The notes under the pieces were generated by a model, which searched no databases, had not been told where the DNA came from, and saw only the letters and a list, made by a program, of their open reading frames with translations. Below are positions 25,683-35,589 of a stretch of 64,000 bases of DNA, piece by piece. The stretch's first letter is position 1. Each line of letters begins with the position of its first letter. This DNA is from an uncultured Prevotellaceae bacterium (GTDB taxonomy: Bacteria > Bacteroidota > Bacteroidia > Bacteroidales > Bacteroidaceae): NCBI GenBank assembly GCA_900318115.1, contig ONJJ01000005.1:47043-111042 (forward strand), read 5' to 3'. The translations under genes were made by a program, and so were the position numbers.

Positions 25683-25690
25683 CAAAAGTA
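25683..25690 (-). promoter_or_regulatory. -7 box for the glycine-lipid unit
   Basis: Minus-strand TACTTTTG lies 28 bp upstream of the ATG at 25655. Confidence 0.6.
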
Positions 25691-25849
25691 CAAAACAATC
25701 CCCGTTCCGCCAAATTTTTTCCTCAAGAATTTCTATGCAGGGCCTAAAAGGGGGTACTTTAGCCCCTCGCAGAAGTCAATTCGCAGTACTTTTTGCATCA
25801 TTTTAGCCACAAAAATCAAAAAGTCCTTGCACGGGTGGAATAAAAAGTG

Positions 25850-25857
25850 TACTTTCG
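25850..25857 (+). promoter_or_regulatory. -7-like box of the flippase gene
   Basis: TACTTTCG differs from TAnnTTTG at one position and lies 33 bp before the ATG at 25891. Confidence 0.45.
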
Positions 25858-25890
25858 CGCCGTAAAAGTGATAAAAACAGCAAATTCCCC

Positions 25891-27342
25891 ATGGCAGATC
25901 TCAAATCCTTGGCCAAAGACACAGCCATCTATGGCCTGAGCAGTATTGTCGGACGTTTCCTGAACTACATGCTTGTGCCGCTCTATACACGTTGCATCTC
26001 GGCAGAGAGCGGAGGCTACGGCATCGTCACCAACCTCTATGCCTACACGGCACTCTTGATGGTCCTCCTCACCTTTGGCATGGAGACTACATTCTTCCGC
26101 TATGCCAACGATGATCGGGAGCAGCCGGACACCGTATTCTCCACCGCAATGGCGGTCGTTGGTGCGCTCACGGCGCTGTTCCTCGTGCTGGTCTTCGGCT
26201 TCATAGGCCCCATTGGGGAGCTCATCCACTACACAGAGCACCATGACTACATCCAGATCATGGCCGTCGTGGTGGCTTTGGATGCCCTGCAGGCCCTTCC
26301 CTTCTGCTATCTGCGATTCCAGAAGCGCCCCATTCGCTTTGCAGCACTCAAGCTGCTGTTTATCTTCCTGAACATCGGTCTGAATCTGCTCTTCTATGTT
26401 GTCCTCGGCAAGGACACGCCCGGATATGTGTTCATGCTCAACCTTGTCTGTACGGGCATCATCACCTTCCTGTTCGTGCCTTATATGGCCAAGATTCACT
26501 GGCACTTCGACGGCGCGCTACTTCGCCGTATGTTCTCCTACTCCTGGCCCATCCTGGTACTGGGCATTGCAGGCATTCTGAATCAGGTGGCAGACAAGAT
26601 CATCTTCCCGCTGGTCTATCCCGATAGTGCTGAGGCCAACGTGCAGCTGGGCATCTACGGAGGCTGCGTGAAGATAGCCATGATTATGGCCATGATCACC
26701 CAGGCCTTCCGCTATGCCTACGAACCTATCGTCTTCGCCAAGTCCAAGGATGCCGACAAGAGCGAGTACTACGCCGTGGCGATGAAGTACTTCTTGATCT
26801 TCACGCTGCTGGCGTTTCTCTGTGTGGTGGGCTGGATGCCGCTGCTGCAGTACATCATCGGTGCCGGCTACCGCGAGGGACTCGGCGTGGTTCCCATCGT
26901 GATGGTGGCCGAGATCATGATGGGAGTGTATTTCAACTTGTCGTTCTGGTACAAACTCATCGACAAGACCATCTATGGTGCTCTGTTCTCGCTGGTAGGC
27001 TGTGCAGTGCTGCTGGCCGTCAACCTCCTCTTCATTCCCAAGTTCGGCTACTGGGCTTGTGCCTGGGGAGGTGTTGCAGGCTACGGCACGTCTATGATCC
27101 TGAGCTACTTCGTCGGCCAGCACCTGAATCCCATCAACTATCCGATGAAGGAGATTGGCATCTACGTCGCTCTGACCGCTGCCTTCTACGGCTGCATGGT
27201 GCTGACGGCTGACTTGCCCGACTGGGCACAGGTCCTGCTGAACACCGTGCTTATCGCCCTCTTTGTGCTCTACATTATTAAGAAGGACCTGCCGCTGGCA
27301 GCACTGCCCGTGGTGGGGAAGTATTTCAGGAAAGTGAAATAA
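25891..27342 (+). CDS. Polysaccharide/oligosaccharide flippase (Wzx-like, MOP superfamily)
   Basis: The 483-residue protein has about 14 hydrophobic segments across its length. It begins KSLAKDTAIYGLSSIVGRFLNYMLVPLYTR, the typical start of polysaccharide biosynthesis exporters (Polysacc_synt), and keeps the ESGGYGIVTNLYAYTALL loop. It probably moves a lipid-linked glycan across the inner membrane. No glycosyltransferases are next to it, which suggests a housekeeping role such as a lipid-linked envelope precursor rather than a capsule locus. The next gene starts 2 bp after its stop. Confidence 0.88.
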   Translation: MADLKSLAKDTAIYGLSSIVGRFLNYMLVPLYTRCISAESGGYGIVTNLYAYTALLMVLLTFGMETTFFRYANDDREQPDTVFSTAMAVVGALTALFLVLVFGFIGPIGELIHYTEHHDYIQIMAVVVALDALQALPFCYLRFQKRPIRFAALKLLFIFLNIGLNLLFYVVLGKDTPGYVFMLNLVCTGIITFLFVPYMAKIHWHFDGALLRRMFSYSWPILVLGIAGILNQVADKIIFPLVYPDSAEANVQLGIYGGCVKIAMIMAMITQAFRYAYEPIVFAKSKDADKSEYYAVAMKYFLIFTLLAFLCVVGWMPLLQYIIGAGYREGLGVVPIVMVAEIMMGVYFNLSFWYKLIDKTIYGALFSLVGCAVLLAVNLLFIPKFGYWACAWGGVAGYGTSMILSYFVGQHLNPINYPMKEIGIYVALTAAFYGCMVLTADLPDWAQVLLNTVLIALFVLYIIKKDLPLAALPVVGKYFRKVK

Positions 27343-27344
27343 GA

Positions 27345-29624
27345 ATGAATAACAATAAACAGAATCGTATGAAACAAATGAAATTGATGTTGGCGCTGCT
27401 GATGTTGGCGCTATTGAGTGTGAACTATGTGCGCGCCGACGAAGGCATGTGGCTGCTGGGTCGTACGGATCCGAAGGCCATGGCCGTAGCACGCTCTCTG
27501 GGATTGCAACTGACAGATGCAGAACTCTACGGCGAGGACGGCACGAGTCTGAAGGACTGCGTGGTGGACTTCGGTGACTTCTGCTCGGGCGTCATTGTCT
27601 CCAAGGACGGACTCGTCTTCACCAACCACCACTGCGGTTTCGGTGCCATTCAGAAGTTGTCGACTCCCGAGGACGACATTCTCGGCAATGGTTTTGTGGC
27701 TCGCAGCTACGAGGAAGAGCGTCCTGCCCAAGGACTTTACGTGAAGATCTGGCAGCGCAGCGAGGACGTCACCGAGGAGGTGAACGCCGAGTTACAGAAG
27801 ATTTACTCCGATGAATCTCAGGGTCGCAAGCTGGGCCGCAAGCGCGAGGCAGTGCTCTACAACCAGTTCCTCGGCAGCATCCTCAGCCGCATCGCCAGCC
27901 GTGCGGAGCGGAAGGCAGAGCAGGACAGCCTGAAGGGCATCGTCTGCGAAGCCAAGTCTTTCGAGGGCGGACGTGTGTACCTGCTGAACTACTACCGCCA
28001 GTACAGCGACATCCGTCTCGTCTTCACCGTGCCTCAGACCCTCGGAAAGTTCGGCGGCGACACGGATAACTGGATGTGGCCGCGCCAGACGGCGGACTTC
28101 AGTGTCTTCCGCATCTATGCCGACAAGAATGGCGAGCCCGCAGAGTACAGCGAGGACAACACTCCCCTGCATCCCAAGCGCTGGGTCAAGGTCAGCATCG
28201 ACGGCTTCGACCAGGGCAGCTACTGCATGACCATCGGCTATCCCGGCAGCACCAGCCGCTACCTCTCGAGTTATGGTATCGAGGAGCGCACCCAGGTGAC
28301 CAACATCCCGATGATTCAGGTGCGTGGTGTCAAGCAGGACATCTGGACCAAGTGGATGCGGGCCGACCGTGCCATCGGCATTAAGTATGCCTCCAAGTTT
28401 GCCTCGTCCAGCAACTATTGGAAAAACTCCCAGGGCATGAATGAAGCCGTGCAGCGTCTGGGCATCATCCAGCAGAAGCAGCAGCGCGAGCAGGAACTGC
28501 GTCGCTGGTTCTCGGAGGACAAGGCGCGCCGCGCCCGCTTCTCGCGTATGTTCCCCACCCTCTACTCGGGCTACAAGGCTCGCCACGATGCCCGCTACGC
28601 TCAGGGCTTCGTCAACGAGACCTTCTATCGCGGCATCGAACTCTTCGGCTTCGCCCGTATGGCCAAGCGCTTTGCTGAGGCACATCCCAACTACCGAGGT
28701 GTGCTGGAAGAGTATATCCAAGGTCAATACAAGGACTACGACGCCCGCGTGGACGAAGAGGTCATGGCGGCTCTCCTGGAGAACTATGCTCAGCAGGTAA
28801 GCTCGAAGTACCTGCCCCGCTTCTATGGCGACATCCGCAAGAAGTACAACAACGACTACAAAGCCTTCGCCCACGACATCTTCCAGCAGACGAAACTCAC
28901 CAGCTACGAAGGATGGTACGGACTCACTCACGCCAAGGTGCGCGCTGCCGTCACCCTCAACGACTCCTTGGAGCAGTCGCTGGCCGACGAGAAAGCTTAT
29001 CAGCAATACGTCTCCTCCGACGCCGTAGTGCGCCTGGCCGATGAACTGGAGCAGATGGTGCAGAAGGTCATCACACCTGCGATGCGCAAGGTCAGCTCCT
29101 CCATTGCCTACAACGAGAACCTGCTGACGCAATGTGTGCTGGAGAAAGAGATGGATCAGCCCCACTACTCCGATGCGAACTTCACCATGCGCATGAGCTA
29201 CGGCATCGTCAGTGACTACACCAACGCCGGCACGCACCACGACTTCCTGACCACCATGCCCAGCCTCATCGAGAAAATCGAGAAGGGCACAGCCAACCCC
29301 GACTACGCCATGCAGGCAGATATCCTGAAGCTGCTGAAGTCTGGCGACTACGGTCGCTATGTGGATCCCAAGAGCCATCAGCTGCCCCTCTGCTTCCTCA
29401 CCACCAACGACATCACGGGGGGCAACAGCGGCAGCCCCATGTTCAACGGCAAGGGCGAACTCATTGGTCTGGCCTTCGACGGCAACTGGGATGCCCTCTC
29501 CAGCGACATCTCCTTCGATGCCAGCCTCACCCGCTGCATCGGCGTCGACATCCGCTTCGTCCTCTGGCTGATGGAGAAGTGGGGCCATGCAGACCACCTC
29601 GTCGGCGAAGTCTTAGGGATATAA
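27345..29624 (+). CDS. S46-family dipeptidyl-peptidase (DPP7-type)
   Basis: The 759-residue protein has a signal peptide ending near YVRA, giving mature DEGMWLLGR. The S46 triad is visible: His in GLVFTNHHCGF, Asp in GGDTDNWMWPRQTADF, and Ser in TGGNSGSPMFNGKGELIG. The residue 18 positions after the nucleophile is Gly (AFDGNW). In this family Gly there fits DPP7 specificity for hydrophobic P1, and Arg would mark DPP11. It releases dipeptides in the periplasm for amino-acid fermentation. Starts at 27345 or 27369 are both possible; either gives a complete signal peptide. It is translationally close to the flippase gene. Confidence 0.93.
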   Translation: MNNNKQNRMKQMKLMLALLMLALLSVNYVRADEGMWLLGRTDPKAMAVARSLGLQLTDAELYGEDGTSLKDCVVDFGDFCSGVIVSKDGLVFTNHHCGFGAIQKLSTPEDDILGNGFVARSYEEERPAQGLYVKIWQRSEDVTEEVNAELQKIYSDESQGRKLGRKREAVLYNQFLGSILSRIASRAERKAEQDSLKGIVCEAKSFEGGRVYLLNYYRQYSDIRLVFTVPQTLGKFGGDTDNWMWPRQTADFSVFRIYADKNGEPAEYSEDNTPLHPKRWVKVSIDGFDQGSYCMTIGYPGSTSRYLSSYGIEERTQVTNIPMIQVRGVKQDIWTKWMRADRAIGIKYASKFASSSNYWKNSQGMNEAVQRLGIIQQKQQREQELRRWFSEDKARRARFSRMFPTLYSGYKARHDARYAQGFVNETFYRGIELFGFARMAKRFAEAHPNYRGVLEEYIQGQYKDYDARVDEEVMAALLENYAQQVSSKYLPRFYGDIRKKYNNDYKAFAHDIFQQTKLTSYEGWYGLTHAKVRAAVTLNDSLEQSLADEKAYQQYVSSDAVVRLADELEQMVQKVITPAMRKVSSSIAYNENLLTQCVLEKEMDQPHYSDANFTMRMSYGIVSDYTNAGTHHDFLTTMPSLIEKIEKGTANPDYAMQADILKLLKSGDYGRYVDPKSHQLPLCFLTTNDITGGNSGSPMFNGKGELIGLAFDGNWDALSSDISFDASLTRCIGVDIRFVLWLMEKWGHADHLVGEVLGI

Positions 29625-29657
29625 CCCCAATGAATCATATTAGAATGATATAGTTTT

Positions 29658-29714
29658 TAGGACACAGAGGTACGGAGCCACAGAGCCATCTTCTTCTCCG
29701 TACCTTTGTGCCTA
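29658..29714. promoter_or_regulatory. Inverted repeat containing the Nudix gene -7 box
   Basis: Arms at 29658-29677 and 29696-29714 (cores GGTACGGAG and CTCCGTACC) can pair with only one or two mismatches. The right arm contains TACCTTTG at 29701-29708, the -7 box of the next gene. The structure may end transcription of the peptidase gene and start the next. Confidence 0.6.
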
Positions 29715-29768
29715 AATTCTTATAACCGGATTGTAAGCATCTACTTATTTTATCTCTCCCTTCTCCCT

Positions 29769-30305
29769 ATGCACCCTCTTCACCAATTCAGATACTGTCC
29801 CAAGTGCGGCTCGCCCCGTTTCGTGGATCACAACTTCAAGTCCAAGCACTGCGAGGCTTGCGGCTTCACATACTACTTCAATCCCTCTGCTTCCACCGTG
29901 GCATTGATAGAACGCGAAGTTGAGGGCTTGGAATGGCTTTGTGTGCGCCGGGCCAAGGAGCCTGCTAAGGGAACGCTGGACCTGCCCGGTGGTTTTTCGG
30001 ATATGTTCGAGACCAGCGAGGAGGGCGTGTGCCGCGAAGTGAAGGAAGAGACAGGACTGGAGGTCGATCGCACCGAGTTCCTCTTCTCGCTGCCCAATCA
30101 GTATGAGTACTCCGGCTTCCTCGTCCACACCATCGATATGTTCTACCGCTGCCATGTGACGTCCACCGAGGGCGCCCGTGCTGCCGACGACGCCGGCGAA
30201 CTCCTCTGGCTTCGCCCTGAAGACATCCGCCCAGAGGACTTCGGACTCATGAGCATCCGGAAAGGCGTCCAACAGCTGCTGGCGATGTACAGGAATCAGA
30301 TTTGA
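29769..30305 (+). CDS. Nudix hydrolase with N-terminal zinc ribbon
   Basis: The 178-residue protein starts MHPLHQFRY, which lies after the predicted transcription start; a longer frame upstream begins inside the promoter. A zinc ribbon is formed by YCPKCGSP and CEACGF. The Nudix box begins GGFSDMFETSEEG and continues REVKEETGLEV with all the metal-binding Glu residues. The pairing of ribbon and Nudix box resembles NADH pyrophosphatase, but the N-terminal NudC domain is missing. The likely role is cleavage of a nucleoside diphosphate derivative. Confidence 0.85.
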   Translation: MHPLHQFRYCPKCGSPRFVDHNFKSKHCEACGFTYYFNPSASTVALIEREVEGLEWLCVRRAKEPAKGTLDLPGGFSDMFETSEEGVCREVKEETGLEVDRTEFLFSLPNQYEYSGFLVHTIDMFYRCHVTSTEGARAADDAGELLWLRPEDIRPEDFGLMSIRKGVQQLLAMYRNQI

Positions 30306-30503
30306 CAAAAAACGAAACACCCATGGGGTTGGAACTGACGCAATTCGCCTCTGCCGCCAGTTTCCAGTTTGTTCATTGGTTCTCAGCGTTTCTTTATTCC
30401 CGAAGCGGGTATAATCGCCGCTGCAAATCCCCAAAGTGTCACTAAATGAGGCGGAATGTTGAAAAAAGTCGCTGATTTTCTTGGAGGAATCAGAATTTTG
30501 CTG

Positions 30504-30511
30504 TACTTTTG
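30504..30511 (+). promoter_or_regulatory. Promoter (-7 box) of the rimP-nusA-infB operon
   Basis: TACTTTTG fits TAnnTTTG, with TTGG about 20 bp upstream at 30481. It leaves a 5' leader of about 160 nt that contains the 8-bp repeat tract. The remainder of 30306-30680 has no gene. Confidence 0.65.
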
Positions 30512-30587
30512 CACCGCTGAAATGAAGCGAGGGGCCCACAAGGTTCTTCGCTTCACGCTTAAAATAAGGCTTTCATCAAATCTAAAA

Positions 30588-30675
30588 TACGTAACGTAAA
30601 TCAGTACATCTGTTCATACGTAAATCTGTAAATCTGTTCATACGTAAATCTGTAAATCTGTAAATTCGTAAATTA
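30588..30675. repeat. 8-bp tandem repeat tract (AAATCTGT type) before rimP
   Basis: About ten units of period 8 follow the pattern AAATCTGT or TCATACGT, ending five bases before the rimP start codon. The same repeat type occurs at 32456-32590, 40580-40617 and 56941-56972. Confidence 0.8.
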
Positions 30676-30680
30676 AAACG

Positions 30681-31148
30681 ATGATTGACAAGGCAAAAGT
30701 AAAAGAGCTGGTCGACCAGTGGCTCGACGGCAAAGACTACTTCCTGACGGACCTCACGGTGACTCCCGACGACTGCATTACCGTGGAAATCGACCACGCC
30801 GACGGTGTGTGGATTGAAGACTGCGTGCAGCTCTCCCGCTACATCGAAGAACACCTCTCGCGCGATGAGGAGGACTACGAACTCGAAGTGGGCAGCGCCG
30901 GACTGGGACAGCCCTTCAAGGTGCTGCGACAGTGGCAGAACCACGTGGACAAGCAGGTGGAGATCATCACAGCCGACGGACGCAAGCTCAAGGGCATCCT
31001 GCGCGAGGCCGATGCCGAACACATCGTGCTCACCACGCGCCAGAAGGTGCAGGTCGAGGGAAAGAAACGCCCTGTGCTCCAGGACGTGGACGTCAACCTG
31101 CCGATGGCTGAGGTGAAGTCCGGACGCTACATCATAGACTTCAAATAA
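30681..31148 (+). CDS. rimP: Ribosome maturation factor RimP
   Basis: The 155-residue protein takes part in 30S subunit maturation. It shows the family's N-terminal alpha/beta domain (ITVEIDHADGVWIEDCVQLSRYIEE, with EDYELEVGSAGLGQPF) and the C-terminal SH3-like part (GRKLKGILREADAEHIVL). It is the first gene of the classical rimP-nusA-infB operon. The start codon directly follows the 8-bp repeat tract. Confidence 0.95.
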   Translation: MIDKAKVKELVDQWLDGKDYFLTDLTVTPDDCITVEIDHADGVWIEDCVQLSRYIEEHLSRDEEDYELEVGSAGLGQPFKVLRQWQNHVDKQVEIITADGRKLKGILREADAEHIVLTTRQKVQVEGKKRPVLQDVDVNLPMAEVKSGRYIIDFK

Positions 31149-31159
31149 AAAACATATCT

Positions 31160-32458
31160 ATGGCAAAGAAAGCAAACAACGCACTCATTGAAACCTTCGC
31201 AGAGTTCAAGGAGACCAAGAACATCGACCGCTCCACGCTGGTGAGCGTGCTCGAGGAGAGCTTCCGCAGTGTCATCGCCAAGATGCAGGGAAGCGACGAG
31301 AACTACGACGTCATTGTCAACCCCGACAAGGGTGACTTTGAAATCTATCGCAACCGCACCGTGGTGGAAGACGGCGAGGTCACTGACCCCAACATGCAGA
31401 TCAGCCTCAGCGAGGCACAGCAGATTGCCGATGACTACGAGGTCGGCGAGGATGTCTCCGAGCCCGTGGACTTCTCGAAGTTCGGCCGTCGTGCCATCCT
31501 CACCCTGCGCCAGACCCTCGCTTCGAAGATCCTGGAGCTGGAGCACGATGCGCTCTACAATAAGTATAAGGAAAAGGTGGGCGAGATCATCTCCGCCGAG
31601 GTCTATCAGGTATGGCACAAGGAAGTGCTGCTGCTGGACGAGGAAGGCAACGAGCTGCTGCTGCCGAAGAACGAGCAGATTCCCGGTGACTTCTTCCGCA
31701 AGGGCGAACCCGCTCGTGCCGTGGTGGCTCGTGTGGACAACTCCACCGGCAACCCCAAGATCATCCTCTCCCGCACCAGTCCCGTCTTCCTCCAGCGTCT
31801 GCTCGAAGGTGAGGTGCCCGAGATAGCCGAAGGCATCATCGCCGTGCGCAAGATTGCCCGCATCCCCGGCGACCGTGCCAAGATTGCCGTTGAGAGCTTC
31901 GACGACCGCATCGACCCCGTAGGAGCCTGCGTGGGTGTCCGCGGCAGCCGTGTCCATGGCATCGTCCGCGAGCTGCGTGGCGAGAACCTCGATGTCATCC
32001 AGTGGAGCAACAATCCGCAGATCCTCATTGCCCGTGCCCTGGGTCCCGCAGAGATCAACAGCATCAACCTCGACCTCGAGAGCAAGCATTGTGAGGTCTA
32101 TCTCAATCCCGACCAGGTCTCGCTGGCTATCGGTAAGGGAGGTATGAACATCCGCCTGGCTTCCATGCTCACCGACACCGTCATCGATGTCTATCGCGAA
32201 CTGCCCGAGGGCGAAGAAGATGAGCTGGAGGACGACATCCACCTCGATGACTTCAGGGACGAGATCGACGACTGGGTGATCGACGAACTGAAGAAGAACG
32301 GATGGACCACAGCACGTTCCGTGCTCGAAGCCCCGCGCGAGATGCTTGTGCAGAAGGCTGACCTCGAAGAGGAAACCGTGGACGAGGTGCTGCGCATCCT
32401 GCGTCAGGAGTTCGCCGACGAAGAGGCCCCCGAAGGCGGAGCGCCAGCAGAGATTTAA
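31160..32458 (+). CDS. nusA: Transcription termination/antitermination factor NusA
   Basis: The 432-residue protein has the N-terminal RNA polymerase-binding domain, an S1 segment, and KH domains with ARIPGDRAKIAVES, GACVGVRGSRVHGIVRELRGE and VSLAIGKGGMNIRLAS. The C-terminus is acidic (EEDELEDDIHLDDF) and carries a helix-hairpin-helix-like stretch. It controls pausing and termination. It follows rimP by 11 bp. Confidence 0.97.
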   Translation: MAKKANNALIETFAEFKETKNIDRSTLVSVLEESFRSVIAKMQGSDENYDVIVNPDKGDFEIYRNRTVVEDGEVTDPNMQISLSEAQQIADDYEVGEDVSEPVDFSKFGRRAILTLRQTLASKILELEHDALYNKYKEKVGEIISAEVYQVWHKEVLLLDEEGNELLLPKNEQIPGDFFRKGEPARAVVARVDNSTGNPKIILSRTSPVFLQRLLEGEVPEIAEGIIAVRKIARIPGDRAKIAVESFDDRIDPVGACVGVRGSRVHGIVRELRGENLDVIQWSNNPQILIARALGPAEINSINLDLESKHCEVYLNPDQVSLAIGKGGMNIRLASMLTDTVIDVYRELPEGEEDELEDDIHLDDFRDEIDDWVIDELKKNGWTTARSVLEAPREMLVQKADLEEETVDEVLRILRQEFADEEAPEGGAPAEI

Positions 32459-32590
32459 GGATTTACGGATTTACGAATTTACGGCTCGCCAGCTGAGAGC
32501 CGTGAGCCGTAAGTCCGTAAATCAATGATAATACAAACCCTTGAGTAAAAAGTAATTTTGTAAATCCGTAAATCCTAAAATCCGTAATTC
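32456..32590. repeat. 8-bp repeat units and hairpin between nusA and infB
   Basis: Units of GGATTTAC/GTAAATCC with period 8 occur at 32459-32483 and again at 32515-32590 in the opposite sense. ACGGCTC at 32481-32487 can pair with GAGCCGT at 32497-32503 or 32504-32510. The first unit overlaps the nusA stop codon. Confidence 0.7.
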
Positions 32591-32596
32591 GATATT

Positions 32597-35527
32597 ATGC
32601 CAATAAGAATCAATAAAGTCACTAAGGAATGCAGCGTCGGTCTCCAGACCCTCGTTGATTTCCTCAATAAGAAAGGATTCCACGATGTGGAAGCCAATCC
32701 CAATGCCAGCCTGACGGACGAACAGTACGCCATTGCCCTGGCCGAGTTCAAGAAAGGACAGAGCCCCCGACCCCTGATTCCTCCCGTGGCCACACGCAAG
32801 CCCAAGGAGAAGAAGGAGACCATCGTCCTCACCGAAGATGGCGAGGCACTGCCTCTGACCGAGGTGAAGAAGCCTAAGATCGTAGGCCACATCGACCTCG
32901 ACGGCAAACCCAAGGCTGCTCCAAAGCCTGAACCCAAACCTGAAGTCAAGCCCGAGCCTAAGGCCACTGAGGCCAAGCCCGAGCCGAAGCCCGAATCCAA
33001 GCCAGAGCCGAAGCCTGAGCCCAAGGCCACTGAGTCCAACCCTGAACCTCAACCCGAGGTGAAGCCCGAGCCTAAGCCCGAACCCGTGGCCGAAGTCGCA
33101 ACGCCCAAGGAACCCCAACCGGCTGCCCCAGAGGTGCAGAAACAGGCGGAAGAGACTCATCCCGAGAATGTGTCCGAGCAGAAAGAGGCTCAGAATGACG
33201 TCCCCGCTGTGGATGAGGCACCACGCCAGGAGAAGAAAAAGAAGAAGGGTGGGGTAGAGCTCGAAGAGGTGGACGGCGTCTATCGCGTGAAGACCTCCGC
33301 AGAGCCCGTGCTGAACCTCCAGATCAAGGGACACATCGACCTCGATGCCCTCAACCAGAGCACACGCCCGCCGCGCGGAAAGAAGCGCAAGAAGGGCGGA
33401 AATGCCAATGGCGCTGCCGAAGGAGGCAAGGGGAAGAAGAAGGGCGAACGCGTGGATATCAAGGCCGAAGCCGCCAAGCAGCAGAACCAAGGCGGCCAGC
33501 AGCAGTCCAAGAAGAACAAGGGCGGCCAGCAGAACCAGCAGCAGTCCCAGCCCGCGAAGGGCGAAGGCAAGCGCCGCAAGAAGAACCAGCCGAAGGAACC
33601 CGTCGTCATCGTCGAGCAGAGCGAAGAGGAAGTTGCCAAGCAGGTCCGCGAGACCCTGGCACGCCTCACCGCCGGCAAGAACAAGACCCTGGGCAAGGGC
33701 GCCAAGTACCGCCGCGAGAAACGCGACAGCATCCGCGCAGGTATCGAGGCGGAGATGGAACTGCAGGAGCAGGAGTCCAAGATCCTGAAGCTCACCGAGT
33801 TCGTCACCGCCAACGAGTTGGCCAGCATGATGAACGTGCCCGTCACCCAGGTCATCGGCACCTGCATGAGCCTCGGCGTCATGGTCAGCATCAACCAGCG
33901 CATGGACAAGGAGACCATCGACCTCGTGGCCGATGAGTTCGGATTCCAGACCGAGTACGTCAGTGCCGACGTCAGCGAAGCCGTGCACGAGGAAGCCGAC
34001 GATGAGGCAGACCTCGTGCCGCGCGCTCCCATCGTCACCGTCATGGGTCACGTGGACCACGGTAAGACTTCGCTGCTCGACTACATCCGCAAGACCAACG
34101 TCATCGCCGGCGAGGCTGGTGGCATCACACAGCACATCGGTGCCTACAACGTACGTCTCGAGGACGGACGCCACATCACCTTCCTCGACACCCCTGGCCA
34201 CGAGGCTTTCACCGCCATGCGTGCCCGTGGTGCACAGGTCACCGACGTCGCCATCATCATCATCGCTGCCGACGACGACATCATGCCGCAGACCAAGGAA
34301 GCCATCAACCACGCCGTGGCTGCTGGAGTCCCCATCGTCTTCGCCATCAACAAGATAGACAAGCCCGCTGCCAACCCCGAGAAGATCAAGGAGCACCTCG
34401 CTCAGATGAACTTCCTCGTCGAGGACTGGGGCGGCAAGTACCAGAGCCAAGACATCAGCGCCAAGAAAGGCATAGGCGTGCCCGAACTCATGGAGAAGGT
34501 GTTGCTCGAAGCCGAGATGCTGGACCTCAAGGCCAACCCCAACCGCAAGGCCACAGGCTCCATCATCGAGTCCTCGCTGGACAAGGGTCGTGGCTACGTC
34601 GCCACCGTCCTCTGCTCCAACGGCACCCTGCGCGTGGGCGACATCCTGTTGGCAGGCACCAACTATGGCCGCATCAAGGCGATGTTCAACGAACGCGGCC
34701 AGCGCATCAAGGAGATCGGTCCTGCTGAGGCTGCCACCGTCCTCGGACTCAACGGCGCTCCGCAGGCTGGCGACACCTTCCACGTCATGGACACCGACCA
34801 GGAAGCCCGCGAGATTGCCTCCAAGCGCGAGCAACTGCAGCGCGAGCAGGGCATCCGCACCCAGCACCACCTGACGCTCGACGAAATCGGCCGTCGCATC
34901 GAGCAGGGCGGATTCCAGGAACTCAACGTCATCGTCAAGGGCGACGTCGATGGCTCCATCGAGGCCCTCAGCGACTCCCTCATCAAGCTCTCCACCGAGA
35001 AGATTGCCGTCAACGTCATCCACAAGGCCGTGGGTCAGATTTCCGAGAACGATGTCTCCCTCGCCGCTGCCTCCGACGCTATCATCGTCGCCTTCCAGGT
35101 GCGTCCCTCTGCCCAGGCCCGCAAGGCTGCCGAGCAGCAGGGCGTGGAAATCCGCACCTACAGCATCATCTACGATGCCATCGAGGAAGTCAAGGAGGCC
35201 ATGGAAGGTATGCTCGCTCCCGAACTCAAGGAGGAAATCACCGCCCAGCTCGAGGTGCGTCAGGTCTTCCACATCTCCAAGGTCGGAACCGTGGCCGGTG
35301 CCTACGTCCTCGACGGCAAGGTCAGCCGCACCAACAAGGCGCGCGTCATCCGCGACGGCATCGTCATCCACACCGGTCAGATCGACGCCCTCAAGCGCTT
35401 CAAGGACGACGTCAAGGAAGTCAGCACCAACTTCGAGTGCGGTATCTCCCTCGTGGGCTACAGCGACATCCGCGAAGGCGACACCATCGAGACCTTCCAG
35501 GAAATTGAAGTTAAGGCCAAATTGTAA
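32597..35527 (+). CDS. infB: Translation initiation factor IF-2
   Basis: The 976-residue GTPase delivers initiator tRNA to the ribosome. The N-terminal IF2_N segment ([20 protein letters not shown]) is followed by about 300 residues of low complexity, including Lys-Pro-Glu repeats near residues 110-175 and Lys/Gln-rich stretches. The G domain has [21 protein letters not shown] and NKID, and the C-terminal domains are complete. The long repetitive spacer is common in Bacteroidetes but length is likely to vary between strains. Confidence 0.97.
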   Translation: MPIRINKVTKECSVGLQTLVDFLNKKGFHDVEANPNASLTDEQYAIALAEFKKGQSPRPLIPPVATRKPKEKKETIVLTEDGEALPLTEVKKPKIVGHIDLDGKPKAAPKPEPKPEVKPEPKATEAKPEPKPESKPEPKPEPKATESNPEPQPEVKPEPKPEPVAEVATPKEPQPAAPEVQKQAEETHPENVSEQKEAQNDVPAVDEAPRQEKKKKKGGVELEEVDGVYRVKTSAEPVLNLQIKGHIDLDALNQSTRPPRGKKRKKGGNANGAAEGGKGKKKGERVDIKAEAAKQQNQGGQQQSKKNKGGQQNQQQSQPAKGEGKRRKKNQPKEPVVIVEQSEEEVAKQVRETLARLTAGKNKTLGKGAKYRREKRDSIRAGIEAEMELQEQESKILKLTEFVTANELASMMNVPVTQVIGTCMSLGVMVSINQRMDKETIDLVADEFGFQTEYVSADVSEAVHEEADDEADLVPRAPIVTVMGHVDHGKTSLLDYIRKTNVIAGEAGGITQHIGAYNVRLEDGRHITFLDTPGHEAFTAMRARGAQVTDVAIIIIAADDDIMPQTKEAINHAVAAGVPIVFAINKIDKPAANPEKIKEHLAQMNFLVEDWGGKYQSQDISAKKGIGVPELMEKVLLEAEMLDLKANPNRKATGSIIESSLDKGRGYVATVLCSNGTLRVGDILLAGTNYGRIKAMFNERGQRIKEIGPAEAATVLGLNGAPQAGDTFHVMDTDQEAREIASKREQLQREQGIRTQHHLTLDEIGRRIEQGGFQELNVIVKGDVDGSIEALSDSLIKLSTEKIAVNVIHKAVGQISENDVSLAAASDAIIVAFQVRPSAQARKAAEQQGVEIRTYSIIYDAIEEVKEAMEGMLAPELKEEITAQLEVRQVFHISKVGTVAGAYVLDGKVSRTNKARVIRDGIVIHTGQIDALKRFKDDVKEVSTNFECGISLVGYSDIREGDTIETFQEIEVKAKL

Positions 35528-35534
35528 AAAAAGG

Positions 35535-35582
35535 CCCACCCCCAGCCCCTTCCGTCAGGGAGGGAAGCCTGCGGGGTGGGGA
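35535..35582. repeat. GC-rich palindromic element between infB and cvpA
   Basis: CCCACCCCC at the left pairs with GGGGTGGGG at the right, and CCCCTTCC with GGGAGGGAAG in the centre. It is the same family as 17621-17740, 39200-39234 and 43744-43775. Confidence 0.7.
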
Positions 35583-35589
35583 CCTCATT

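Noticed and set aside
27792-29597. 601-codon minus-strand frame across the S46 peptidase gene
   Set aside because: Shadow of a gene with clear signal peptide and catalytic motifs on the plus strand.
30588-30675. Short repeats before rimP considered as a regulatory array or riboswitch
   Set aside because: The same 8-bp repeat type occurs at unrelated junctions in both orientations, so a specific leader function is not supported.
32522-35539. 1005-codon open frame on the minus strand across infB
   Set aside because: It mirrors infB exactly and has the same antisense low-complexity character (Leu/Gly/Val/Asp-rich). IF-2 motifs on the plus strand are decisive.
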